From NCBI RefSeq assembly GCF_000428485.1, contig NZ_AUAA01000008.1, forward strand, positions 1 through 64,000: a stretch of DNA of 64,000 nt, in the 5' to 3' direction. Under the pieces are notes generated by a model, which had not been told where the DNA came from, ran no database searches, and saw nothing but the letters and a program-made list of their open reading frames with translations. Position numbers and translations under genes: made by a program. The stretch is from Epilithonimonas tenax DSM 16811. GTDB taxonomy: Bacteria > Bacteroidota > Bacteroidia > Flavobacteriales > Weeksellaceae. Positions 8,439 to 15,685 of this stretch are shown here, one piece after another. Position 1 is the first letter of the stretch; the number at the start of each line of letters is the position of its first letter.

Positions 8439-9842
8439 TTAAAATAAAACTTTATCATCTTTCCTCAGTTCTTCCAGATGTTTGATCTGATCGTCTCTGT
8501 AGAACAGATTCATCGTCTCGAAAGGGATCATTTTCAGGTCTTTGTTGACGATGTGAACGCAGGATTTTTTGACCGCCCGGACATCGAAATCGTGCGCGTC
8601 CATAAAATTCATAATGATGATCCGGAACAGATTGTCATAGTCCAGATTGGGCGCAGAAACCTCTGGAAGACAACACAATAACTGATTAACTTTTGGCTGA
8701 ACCTTATCTACTGAAATTCCTGTGCTGAAGATATCCAACAGCTGCATCTGAACGCCTTTATCTTGCTCGTAAACGATGGTGTTTTTGGTTTCGTTGTTGA
8801 GAAGATCGGCTGGATTGATGTATCTCGTCAAAGGAATAATTTCGTTTTCTAATTTCAGAATATAGCCCATCGCCAAAGAATCCGGATTGCAGGGAACGGG
8901 AATGATATCGTCGCCATTCAGAAGTGGAAACTGGTTGAGGATCTCCTGACGAACTTCCGTCAATGTAATCTTCTCGTGCGCAGAGTCGTCTCTGTTTCTG
9001 CCGGCGATCTCCACTGGCTGAAATGTGATACCTCGGACGCATTTCTGCTTCAGAGCAAACGCGATGATTTTTCCAATCTCATCTATGTTTTTGTCTTTTT
9101 GAAGGACAATGACGAGCGTTGTGGAAAGATTCAGTTCATTGAGTTTTTCCAGGGCTTTCATCCTTACATTGGTCAGATCTTTTCCTCGGAAATCTGCCAA
9201 GACTTCTGGTTTGAAAGAATCGAACTGAAGATAAATTTCAAATTCTGGGGCGTAAGTAGCGAGTTTTTCTGCAAAACCGGGATCATTGGCAATGCGGATT
9301 CCGTTGGTATTCAGCATCAGATGTTTGATGGGTTTGGACTTCGCAATATCCATTATTTTGAAAAATTCCGGATGGATTGTAGGTTCGCCTCCACTGATTT
9401 GTACCACATCTGGCTCGCCTTCGTTATGGACAATCGTATCAAACATGGCCTCGATCTCTTCCAGAGTTCTGTGACTTCCGTAATGCGGTGATGACATTGC
9501 ATAACAAGTAGGACAGGTCAAATTGCAGCGATCTGTGACTTCTACGATAGAAAGACAGCTGTGCTGCTCGTGATCTACACAAAGTCCGCAATCATAAGGA
9601 CAGCCATACTCTACATCTGTGCCGAAATGAACTGGCGTTTCCGAAGCTTTGTTGTAGTTTCTGATGTTTTTATAATAAGGAACATCGGTCGCAATTTTGG
9701 TCTTGAAAAAGCCGTGATCTGGACATCTTTTGGTCATAAAAACCGCATCATTTTCGATGATGATTTTGGCCCCAACTCTCTTCAGACATTCGGGGCAAAG
9801 GCTGATGGTATAATCGTAGTAGGTGTAATCTCTAACTGGCAT
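8439..9842 (-). CDS. Radical SAM enzyme of the Tes/MJ0619-like group
   Basis: The 467-residue protein has the radical SAM cluster motif CX3CX2C (C106, C110, C113) and GGEPT at 151-155. Ahead of it are a rubredoxin-like N-terminal part (C16, C19, C40, H43) and a Cys/His run CPYDCGLCVDH (C81, C85, C88, H91, C96). The C-terminus has CC at 390-391 and C428. This arrangement is that of the archaeal tetraether lipid synthase Tes (MJ0619) and its bacterial relatives, which carry several iron-sulfur centres; confirmed members couple lipid tails by C-C bonds. The actual substrate here is unknown. It is the last gene of a four-gene operon with two tiny membrane proteins and an Lgt-like protein, which also points to lipids or membrane proteins. 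Confidence 0.8.
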   Translation of the reverse strand: MPVRDYTYYDYTISLCPECLKRVGAKIIIENDAVFMTKRCPDHGFFKTKIATDVPYYKNIRNYNKASETPVHFGTDVEYGCPYDCGLCVDHEQHSCLSIVEVTDRCNLTCPTCYAMSSPHYGSHRTLEEIEAMFDTIVHNEGEPDVVQISGGEPTIHPEFFKIMDIAKSKPIKHLMLNTNGIRIANDPGFAEKLATYAPEFEIYLQFDSFKPEVLADFRGKDLTNVRMKALEKLNELNLSTTLVIVLQKDKNIDEIGKIIAFALKQKCVRGITFQPVEIAGRNRDDSAHEKITLTEVRQEILNQFPLLNGDDIIPVPCNPDSLAMGYILKLENEIIPLTRYINPADLLNNETKNTIVYEQDKGVQMQLLDIFSTGISVDKVQPKVNQLLCCLPEVSAPNLDYDNLFRIIIMNFMDAHDFDVRAVKKSCVHIVNKDLKMIPFETMNLFYRDDQIKHLEELRKDDKVLF

Positions 9843-9851
9843 AATTTTTAT

Positions 9852-10088
9852 TTATAACATTCCGCCACACATCATTCCACTGATCAGTCCGCAAAGAAGA
9901 AGCGAAATCAGCACTGTCTGCCAAAACTGTTTGCTTGTGAATTTTCTATTGTCTTTGGATTCATAAACTGCTTTTATGATCATACTGATCACTAAAGATA
10001 TAACAAGGGATCCTACGACCATAATTCCTATAATCATAGCAACCAGTCCTCCCAAATTTCCGACTTCTAAAAAGGTTAATGGTTTCAT
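9852..10088 (-). CDS. Small membrane protein with Cys-Gly tail (78 aa)
   Basis: The product has two predicted transmembrane segments (about residues 12-38 and 58-76) joined by a polar loop, KAVYESKDNRKFTSKQF. It ends in LLLCGLISGMMCGGML. The neighbouring 70-residue protein has the same layout and the matching tail LLCALVLGMLCG, so the shared pattern is LLC-(G/A)-L-(I/V)-x-G-M-x-C-G at the C-terminus. I do not recognise a named family. The gene is 9 bases upstream of the radical SAM gene and in the same operon. It could be a substrate or a membrane anchor for the operon enzymes; that is inference. Confidence 0.7.
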   Translation of the reverse strand: MKPLTFLEVGNLGGLVAMIIGIMVVGSLVISLVISMIIKAVYESKDNRKFTSKQFWQTVLISLLLCGLISGMMCGGML

Positions 10089-10120
10089 ACAAGGATTGTC
10101 TTTTTAATATCTATCCAATT

Positions 10121-10333
10121 TCATCCACACAACATTCCCAATACTAGTGCGCACAGCAGGATAAAAAGAAGTGCACCCAGCGAAAAGACGGCAAACAAAT
10201 TCAAAAATATAGATTGTGTAGAATTTTCTTTTTTCTTTTTTAAAACATTAAAAAGACTTAAAATACTAATTACTATAAAAATAATTAGAACCACTATTCC
10301 AAATAATAAAATCATTGAAATACCATTATCCAT
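10121..10333 (-). CDS. Small membrane protein with Cys-Gly tail (70 aa)
   Basis: Two hydrophobic segments (about residues 6-29 and 44-68) flank a basic loop, NVLKKKKENSTQS. The C-terminus LLCALVLGMLCG closely matches the tail of the 78-residue protein encoded just downstream, so the two are probably paralogues. Its start overlaps the end of the Lgt-like gene by 8 bases, which implies translational coupling. I know of no named family for it. The conserved Cys residues sit at the end of the last membrane helix, which is unlike a lipobox at the end of a signal peptide. Confidence 0.7.
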   Translation of the reverse strand: MDNGISMILLFGIVVLIIFIVISILSLFNVLKKKKENSTQSIFLNLFAVFSLGALLFILLCALVLGMLCG

Positions 10334-11099
10334 AATTTCCGGTAAAATTTTTCATCATTGTGACAGATCTTTTAATTTTATAAATATAGTAAAAAATCAT
10401 TAGTAGACTTACAATCTGAATAGTGCCTAATTCTAAAATCAATTTTTCGTGCGGTTTTATAAAATCTAAAAAAAAACGAAACAGAAAATAATTCAGCATA
10501 AAAAATTGGAACAAAAATCCGGAAACATATTTTTTTGTTTCCTTCATCCTGAAAATTACAAAGCCTAATATAATTAAAAACACAATTTCGTAGAGTGCTA
10601 CAGGATGCCTTAAGTAATTATCACCCAAATACATACCAAAAATTGAATGGGTTGGAAGTCCGTACGTTTCTTCATAAACACCTGTAAAAAAACAGCCGAC
10701 TCTTCCTATACACATTGCGGTAATTAATGGGAAAATCATCAGATCACCTGTACTTTCTTTATGAACAACAATTTTTTTCGCAAGTTCTACACCTATCAAA
10801 CCAAAAGCTAGTCCTCCAACAATTGTATTAGAAGTCCAGAACTTTAAAAATGTAAAATCGGGCGAAAAAATGTGGTTTGGATTTTCTAAGTTTCCTATTA
10901 GTTTCGAGCCCAGCAAAGCTCCTGCTGTAGCCCCGATGAGTATTGATAAGGAATTTACCAACGTCGTTTCGTCTTTGCTTTTTCTCTTCAAAAAGTAATA
11001 CATCCTCATAGCTATAAAAATCCCGACGGATTCTAAAACAGGATGCAGGAGTACTTGGTTACCAAAAAAATCAAAAGTTACAGGAAAATGGATTGGCAT
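10326..11099 (-). CDS. Lgt-like membrane protein (prolipoprotein diacylglyceryl transferase family)
   Basis: This roughly 257-residue multi-pass protein resembles Lgt, which moves diacylglycerol from phosphatidylglycerol to the lipobox Cys of prolipoproteins. Recognisable Lgt elements are GRVGCFFTGVYEETYG (counterpart of GRIGNFINGELWG), RHPVALYE (counterpart of RHPSQLYE) and RFFLDFIK in the last third. The Asn of GRIGN is replaced by Cys and the following segment is longer, so this is a divergent paralogue and not clearly the housekeeping Lgt. I chose ATG 11099; a TTG at 11111 is in frame but falls in the terminator hairpin of fabG. First gene of the radical SAM operon. Confidence 0.75.
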   Translation of the reverse strand: MPIHFPVTFDFFGNQVLLHPVLESVGIFIAMRMYYFLKRKSKDETTLVNSLSILIGATAGALLGSKLIGNLENPNHIFSPDFTFLKFWTSNTIVGGLAFGLIGVELAKKIVVHKESTGDLMIFPLITAMCIGRVGCFFTGVYEETYGLPTHSIFGMYLGDNYLRHPVALYEIVFLIILGFVIFRMKETKKYVSGFLFQFFMLNYFLFRFFLDFIKPHEKLILELGTIQIVSLLMIFYYIYKIKRSVTMMKNFTGNYG

Positions 11100-11108
11100 A
11101 TGATGAAA

Positions 11109-11138
11109 CAAAAAATGCAGCTCTCACTGCATTTTATT
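11109..11138 (-). terminator. Hairpin terminator after fabG
   Basis: An AAAATGCAG arm and a CTGCATTTT arm are separated by about 6 bases, 16 bases past the fabG stop on the minus strand. The run of T after the stem, read on the minus strand, fits a Rho-independent terminator. It separates fabG from the Lgt-like operon. Confidence 0.6.
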
Positions 11139-11153
11139 TATTTTAAATTTTGA

Positions 11154-11897
11154 TTAAGTCAACATTCCGCCGTCTACATTCAGGACTTGGCCGGAAACGT
11201 AGGATGACATATTACTTCCGAAGAACACGCAAGCGTTGGCTACATCTTCCGGTTGTCCGCCACGTTTCAATGGAATCCCGTCTCTCCAGCTTTGTACGGT
11301 TTTTTCGTCCAGTGCAGCGGTCATTTCGGTTTCTATAAAACCAGGTGCGATGGCATTGCAACGGATGTTTCTGGAACCTAACTCCAAAGCGATAGATTTA
11401 GTAAAACCTATAACACCAGCCTTGGAAGCGGCATAATTGGCTTGGCCGGCATTTCCTTTTACGCCAACCACGGAAGTCATATTGATGATGGAACCGGATT
11501 TTGCTTTCATCATTGGTTTGATCACCGCTTTGGTCAGGTTGAAAACGGAGTCCAAATTCACTTTGATGATCGTGTCCCAATCATCTTTTGACATTCTCAT
11601 TAGCAAGTTATCACGTGTAATTCCGGCGTTGTTTACCAAAATATCAATCGCTCCGAATTCTGCCAAAACATCGTCTACCAATTTTTGAGCAGCATCATAA
11701 TCTGACGCATCGGACTGATAACCTTTGATTTGAGTCGTCTTGCTCAATTCTGTTTCCAATTCTTTGGCTTTCTCAACAGAGCCGGCGTAAGTGAACGCAA
11801 TCTTTGCTCCTTCTTTGGCAAAAACTTCAGCAATTCCTCTTCCGATTCCTCGGGTTGCACCTGTGATGATTGCAACTTTTCCTTCTAATAGTCCCAT
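11154..11897 (-). CDS. fabG: 3-oxoacyl-ACP reductase
   Basis: The 247-residue short-chain dehydrogenase reduces 3-oxoacyl-ACP to 3-hydroxyacyl-ACP with NADPH in fatty acid synthesis. It has the nucleotide-binding GATRGIGRGIAE at the start, NNAG, a catalytic Ser in NMTSVVG, the YAASKAG active-site Tyr and Lys, and the FabG-typical IAPGFIETEMT segment and YVSGQVLNVDGGM end. It is full length. It lies 51 bases after the secreted-protein gene on the same strand and has its own terminator. Confidence 0.92.
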   Translation of the reverse strand: MGLLEGKVAIITGATRGIGRGIAEVFAKEGAKIAFTYAGSVEKAKELETELSKTTQIKGYQSDASDYDAAQKLVDDVLAEFGAIDILVNNAGITRDNLLMRMSKDDWDTIIKVNLDSVFNLTKAVIKPMMKAKSGSIINMTSVVGVKGNAGQANYAASKAGVIGFTKSIALELGSRNIRCNAIAPGFIETEMTAALDEKTVQSWRDGIPLKRGGQPEDVANACVFFGSNMSSYVSGQVLNVDGGMLT

Positions 11898-11948
11898 ATA
11901 GTTGTATCGTATTTTCTATTTGTTATGGCAAAAATAGTATTTTAAGAA

Positions 11949-12773
11949 TTATTCACAATCTTTTGGTTTCGTTTCTACGTGTTTTTGAAGCTCATCATTC
12001 CATTTATAGCAATGCGCTTTTACCAACTTCATCCGATTTTTTTCTACTTTGTAAATATTCTTGATGATGGATGCACCTGCGCAACATTGGTTGGTTTCGA
12101 TGATTTCCTTTTTTTGAGAATCGAATTCTAAAGAAGTTCCGTAGAAATCACTTGCAAAAAATTGGTTCTTTTTTGAGTCGAATAAAAAATAAGTTTTGCT
12201 AGTATTGGGACCTGCGTAAGATTGTGTACAACTTGAAAAATCCTCGTAACCATCGAAATTATAATCATCCACCGCAACGTCATAAATGCCATCAAAACCA
12301 CACTCCTCCATCTTCATTTTTTGAAAAACCTGATTGTCTTTTTTATTGATAATCAGAAGATAAGATTGTTCGTCTTCCTGAATTCCCCTGAAATAAAACT
12401 GCCTGGTACTTTCAGCCTGCAAGAAAGATTTTTGGTTTTCCTTTTTCTTTAAATGGATATTCAGCTTTGTTTTCGTTTTGAGATTTGTCCAAGTTCCAAA
12501 ATATTTTTCTTTTGAGTCTTCGAAGTTTTCAAAAACGAATTTTCCTGTTTTAGTTTTTCCTTTAGATTCAAACAAAACAAGATTTCTATTTTTGAGTTTT
12601 CCTGCGATAGAAATTGGTTGATTATATTTTGAATACATATAAACTCCATTTGTAGAATTCTCTTCAACATTCAAAACCATTTCGACGGGATAATCTCCAA
12701 TTTTCCCTTCGTAGCTAATTTGAGCAAGGAAAAAGGTAGGAATCAACAGAAAAAAGAATCTTAGCAAATTCAT
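11949..12773 (-). CDS. Secreted XAC2610-like protein
   Basis: The 274-residue protein starts with a signal peptide (NLLRFFFLLIPTFFLAQ). The C-terminal half has DVAVDDYNFDGYEDFSSCTQS and repeated aromatic/Lys stretches, which resemble the XAC2610-type or FG-GAP-like domain of periplasmic proteins. Several Cys pairs (ECGF, SSC, NQCCAG) could form disulfides. The function is unknown. It begins 2 bases after the rsmI stop, so it is the last gene of an operon with rsmI and the acidic repeat protein. Confidence 0.65.
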   Translation of the reverse strand: MNLLRFFFLLIPTFFLAQISYEGKIGDYPVEMVLNVEENSTNGVYMYSKYNQPISIAGKLKNRNLVLFESKGKTKTGKFVFENFEDSKEKYFGTWTNLKTKTKLNIHLKKKENQKSFLQAESTRQFYFRGIQEDEQSYLLIINKKDNQVFQKMKMEECGFDGIYDVAVDDYNFDGYEDFSSCTQSYAGPNTSKTYFLFDSKKNQFFASDFYGTSLEFDSQKKEIIETNQCCAGASIIKNIYKVEKNRMKLVKAHCYKWNDELQKHVETKPKDCE

Positions 12774-12775
12774 CT

Positions 12776-13450
12776 TTAGATAGAATTATTCACAATCAAA
12801 ACAATCTCGCCTTTCAAAGTTTTGCTTTTTGAGAATGCAATCAACTCATCAATATTGCCGCGTTTTGTTTCCTCGAATTTTTTGGAAATCTCTCTGCTCA
12901 GGCTCACTTTGGTTGCATCGCCAAAGAATTCTTTGATTTGTTCCAAAGTTGTATTGATTTTATGCGGACTTTCGTAAAGAATAATCGTTTTCTTCTCTTC
13001 TGCCAGTTGTTTCAGTTTGGTTTGTCGTCCTTTTTTCTGTGGAAGAAAACCTGCAAAATAGAAATCGTGATTCGGCAATCCTGAAACTACAAGCGCCGGA
13101 ACAAAGGCTGTTGCGCCTGGTAAACATATCATTTCCAAATCTTTATCTGCACAAGCTTTCGCCAAAAGATAACCTGGGTCAGAAATTCCTGGCGTTCCAG
13201 CATCCGTGATGATCGCAATCGTTTGGCCGTTTTCCAAATCATTAATGACTTTCTCCGTCATATTATGCTCATTGTGCAAATGATAGGACTTCAAAGGTTT
13301 TGAAATCTCGTAATGCTTCAGAAGAAATCCCGAAGTTCTGGTGTCTTCGCACAAAATATAATCTACTTCTTTCAGCACTTTGACCGCACGGAAGGTCATA
13401 TCTTCCAGATTCCCGATTGGTGTTGGTACGAAATATAAAATTCCACTCAT
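12776..13450 (-). CDS. rsmI: 16S rRNA (cytidine-1402-2'-O)-methyltransferase
   Basis: The 224-residue AdoMet-dependent enzyme 2'-O-methylates C1402 in the ribosomal decoding centre. It belongs to the tetrapyrrole-methylase fold. Diagnostic elements are PTPIGNLEDMTFRAV, CEDTRTSGFLLKHYEI, ITDAGTPGISDPGYLL and LPGATAFVPALVVSG. It is slightly shorter than the Escherichia coli protein at its C-terminus, which is common in Bacteroidota. It directly abuts the upstream acidic-protein gene. Confidence 0.93.
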   Translation of the reverse strand: MSGILYFVPTPIGNLEDMTFRAVKVLKEVDYILCEDTRTSGFLLKHYEISKPLKSYHLHNEHNMTEKVINDLENGQTIAIITDAGTPGISDPGYLLAKACADKDLEMICLPGATAFVPALVVSGLPNHDFYFAGFLPQKKGRQTKLKQLAEEKKTIILYESPHKINTTLEQIKEFFGDATKVSLSREISKKFEETKRGNIDELIAFSKSKTLKGEIVLIVNNSI

Positions 13451-14806
13451 TTATAAAAATCTATTTTCAACCAAAGTCCACAATCTCTGCGCATAGCTAT
13501 CCACTTTTTTCCAATCTCTTTCGTAATAGATATCACTCAGGAATTCCTGCGCTTTATCAAGAGAGGTAAAGGAATTAAGAACTGTAACCACTTGATTTAA
13601 CTCACTTTGACTGCCATCAAAAAGATGCTGAGAAAACGCAATCCTGTCATTCAAATCAAGTTTGAATTCTGGTTTTGGTTTCGGCGCTTCCATATAATCT
13701 GTCGGCACATTATTTTTCAAAAGACTTCCTGAGTCTTGTTTTGGATGATGTTGTTCCATAGCTTCCAAATGATCGTCATCAAAAAGTGATTTGGCAATTT
13801 TTAATCCTTTGATATTTGCCAATTTGAATTTCTTATCGTGAAGATCCTCATTTTGAGATAGATACTGTTCTTTTGGCTTTTCGTGAGTTGTTGTATTTTC
13901 TCTGGACAATTCTACAATTTGTCTTCTTTTTTCTTCAAGCTCTTTTAGCTTGGCTTCCTTTTCTGCAAGTCTTGCTTCATAGTCATCTTCTTTCGGCGCT
14001 TGAATTTCTTCTCTATCCATCGCGAAAGAAAACTGGCTGTCCTGCATTGGTTCTAATTTCTGAGAACTGTCTTGCAGTAGGTGTTCCTCGATTTCAGAAA
14101 CAAATTCGTTTTCTTCAATTTTTTCCTCCACTTTATTTTCTTCAGAATTAATTTCGTTAAAATTCGAAACAGATTCTTTTTCCACGATTTGAGAATCTTC
14201 AGCTTGAATTTCTTCCTCAATCTGCTCTTCTTCAGAGTCGATTTCAGCGAAGTTTGAAACTTCTTCTACAAATTCACTTTCGTCAGAGTCAATTTCATCA
14301 AAACTGGAAACTTCCGCTACAGATTCATCTTCTGAAACTAAAATTTCTTCAGACTGAAATTCCTCTTCAACTTGATTTTCTTCTGATTCAATGGCGGCAA
14401 AATCAGAAACTTCGTCGATCACATTTTCCTGAGAATGCTCTTGCGCATCAATGTCCTTAAATGAATGAACCTCTTCCACCTCCGGAACATCATCAAAAAT
14501 ATCGTGAACTTCACTTTCTTCAACAATAATCTCTTCTACCTTGCTTCCATCCTTATATTCCTCAACATCAATCAAATTAGAATCAATGTTTGTCTCCTGA
14601 CTTTCAATCACTTCTAAAGCTTCAACAGTGGTTGACGACAAACCAAATTCATTAGAAATTTTCAAGAAAGAGAATTTTTGATAAAGCTGATTGAGCTGAT
14701 TTTCCTTGGTTAAGAGATTTTCATAAGAGTCAGAATTCGACAATTCTGACAAAATAATCTTAATATCATCGAAAATTTCTCCGTACGAATGTTGCAAGTT
14801 TTGCAT
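13451..14806 (-). CDS. Acidic repeat protein of unknown function
   Basis: The 451-residue cytosolic protein has three parts. Residues 1-70 are an ordered helical region (NLQHSYGEIFDDIKIILSEL). Residues about 70-270 are very Glu/Ser/Asp-rich with repeated VS-(N/S/D)-F-x-E/A-I-(D/E/N)-S-(E/D)-E units. Residues about 285-320 are a charged coiled coil (RLAEKEAKLKELEEKRRQI). The C-terminus from about residue 365 looks folded again (LNDRIAFSQHLFDGSQSEL...DWKKVDSYAQRLW). There is no signal peptide or membrane segment. I cannot assign a function. It precedes rsmI with no gap, so the two are cotranscribed. Confidence 0.8.
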   Translation of the reverse strand: MQNLQHSYGEIFDDIKIILSELSNSDSYENLLTKENQLNQLYQKFSFLKISNEFGLSSTTVEALEVIESQETNIDSNLIDVEEYKDGSKVEEIIVEESEVHDIFDDVPEVEEVHSFKDIDAQEHSQENVIDEVSDFAAIESEENQVEEEFQSEEILVSEDESVAEVSSFDEIDSDESEFVEEVSNFAEIDSEEEQIEEEIQAEDSQIVEKESVSNFNEINSEENKVEEKIEENEFVSEIEEHLLQDSSQKLEPMQDSQFSFAMDREEIQAPKEDDYEARLAEKEAKLKELEEKRRQIVELSRENTTTHEKPKEQYLSQNEDLHDKKFKLANIKGLKIAKSLFDDDHLEAMEQHHPKQDSGSLLKNNVPTDYMEAPKPKPEFKLDLNDRIAFSQHLFDGSQSELNQVVTVLNSFTSLDKAQEFLSDIYYERDWKKVDSYAQRLWTLVENRFL

Positions 14807-15079
14807 AATAAATCTTATTAATTTTTACTTAAATTTGATGTTTATAAATTTAAGAACAATTTTGTTCTGTCAATGGTTTTGCTACAATTATTTTATTTGG
14901 ATGAATGTTGTAAAATTTAAAACGCAAAGTCGCCTATTATTTATAATTAATGCGCTTTAAGTCGCAAAAGTTTGATAAACCCAGTGTCCATTTGCGACTT
15001 ACGATGTGTTTGTAGAAAGTAACTTTTTACCTTTGCGTTAGGAACAACAATTTTAAAACAATTTTTTGCTAAATTAATA
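14807..15079. promoter_or_regulatory. Divergent promoter region with CGCAAAG-type repeats
   Basis: This gap separates the minus-strand acidic-protein operon from the plus-strand tdk operon. It contains aacgcaaagtcgcc, gcgctttaagtcgcaaaag, atttgcgactt and a TACCTTTG element at 15029-15036, which fits the Bacteroidota -7 consensus TAnnTTTG ahead of tdk. No clear -33 TTTG lies at the ideal spacing. Confidence 0.45.
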
Positions 15080-15667
15080 ATGTTTTTAGAAAATACAATC
15101 AATCATTCCAAACAAAGTGGTTGGATGGAGGTTATTTGTGGGTCGATGTTTTCCGGCAAAACGGAGGAACTCATCCGAAGGCTTCGCCGTGCCGAAATGG
15201 CTGGTCAAATTGTGGAAATCTTCAAGCCGAAAATAGACACACGATATTCTGACGAAGACGTGGTCTCTCACAACCAGAACAAAATCAGAAGTACGGCGGT
15301 CGAAAGTCCTTCAGAGATTCTCTTATTGGGTTCCAATTGTCACGTGGTGGCGATTGATGAAGCTCAGTTTTTTGACGACAGTATTGTGGAGGTTGCTAAT
15401 CAATTGGCAAACAATGGCATAAGAGTTGTGATTGCCGGTTTGGACATGGATTTCCTGGGACGACCTTTTGGACCAATGCCGAATCTGATGGCAACCGCGG
15501 AATATGTGACCAAAGTTCACGCGATTTGCCGACGAACAGGTAATTTAGCCAATTACTCTATGAGAACTTCTGCTGGGCAAGATCTTGTAGAATTGGGCGA
15601 AACGGAAGCTTATGATGCCGTGAGCAGACGTGTGTTTGTGGAAGAAGTTTTAGAAAAAAATAAATAG
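15080..15667 (+). CDS. tdk: Thymidine kinase
   Basis: The 195-residue type II kinase phosphorylates thymidine to dTMP with ATP in pyrimidine salvage. Walker A is GSMFSGKT (21-28), the acidic motif is DEAQFF (from 93), and GLDMDFLGRPFG and the lasso-region YVTKVHAIC are present. The structural zinc site is degenerate. Escherichia coli Tdk has two Cys-x2-Cys/His pairs, but here only C150 of the first pair remains (CRRT) and the second reads SRRV. The gene heads an operon with murF/alr, the patatin gene and ybeY. Confidence 0.92.
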   Translation: MFLENTINHSKQSGWMEVICGSMFSGKTEELIRRLRRAEMAGQIVEIFKPKIDTRYSDEDVVSHNQNKIRSTAVESPSEILLLGSNCHVVAIDEAQFFDDSIVEVANQLANNGIRVVIAGLDMDFLGRPFGPMPNLMATAEYVTKVHAICRRTGNLANYSMRTSAGQDLVELGETEAYDAVSRRVFVEEVLEKNK

Positions 15668-15685
15668 TTTATTCTTTGTCAAACA

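Noticed and set aside
8976-9491. 171-codon frame antisense to the radical SAM gene
   Set aside because: The opposite frame carries the conserved Cys motifs; this one has none.
14807-15079. Divergent gap before tdk as replication origin
   Set aside because: Transcription diverges here, but no DnaA-box-like sequence is present; the content is CGCAAAG-type repeats.
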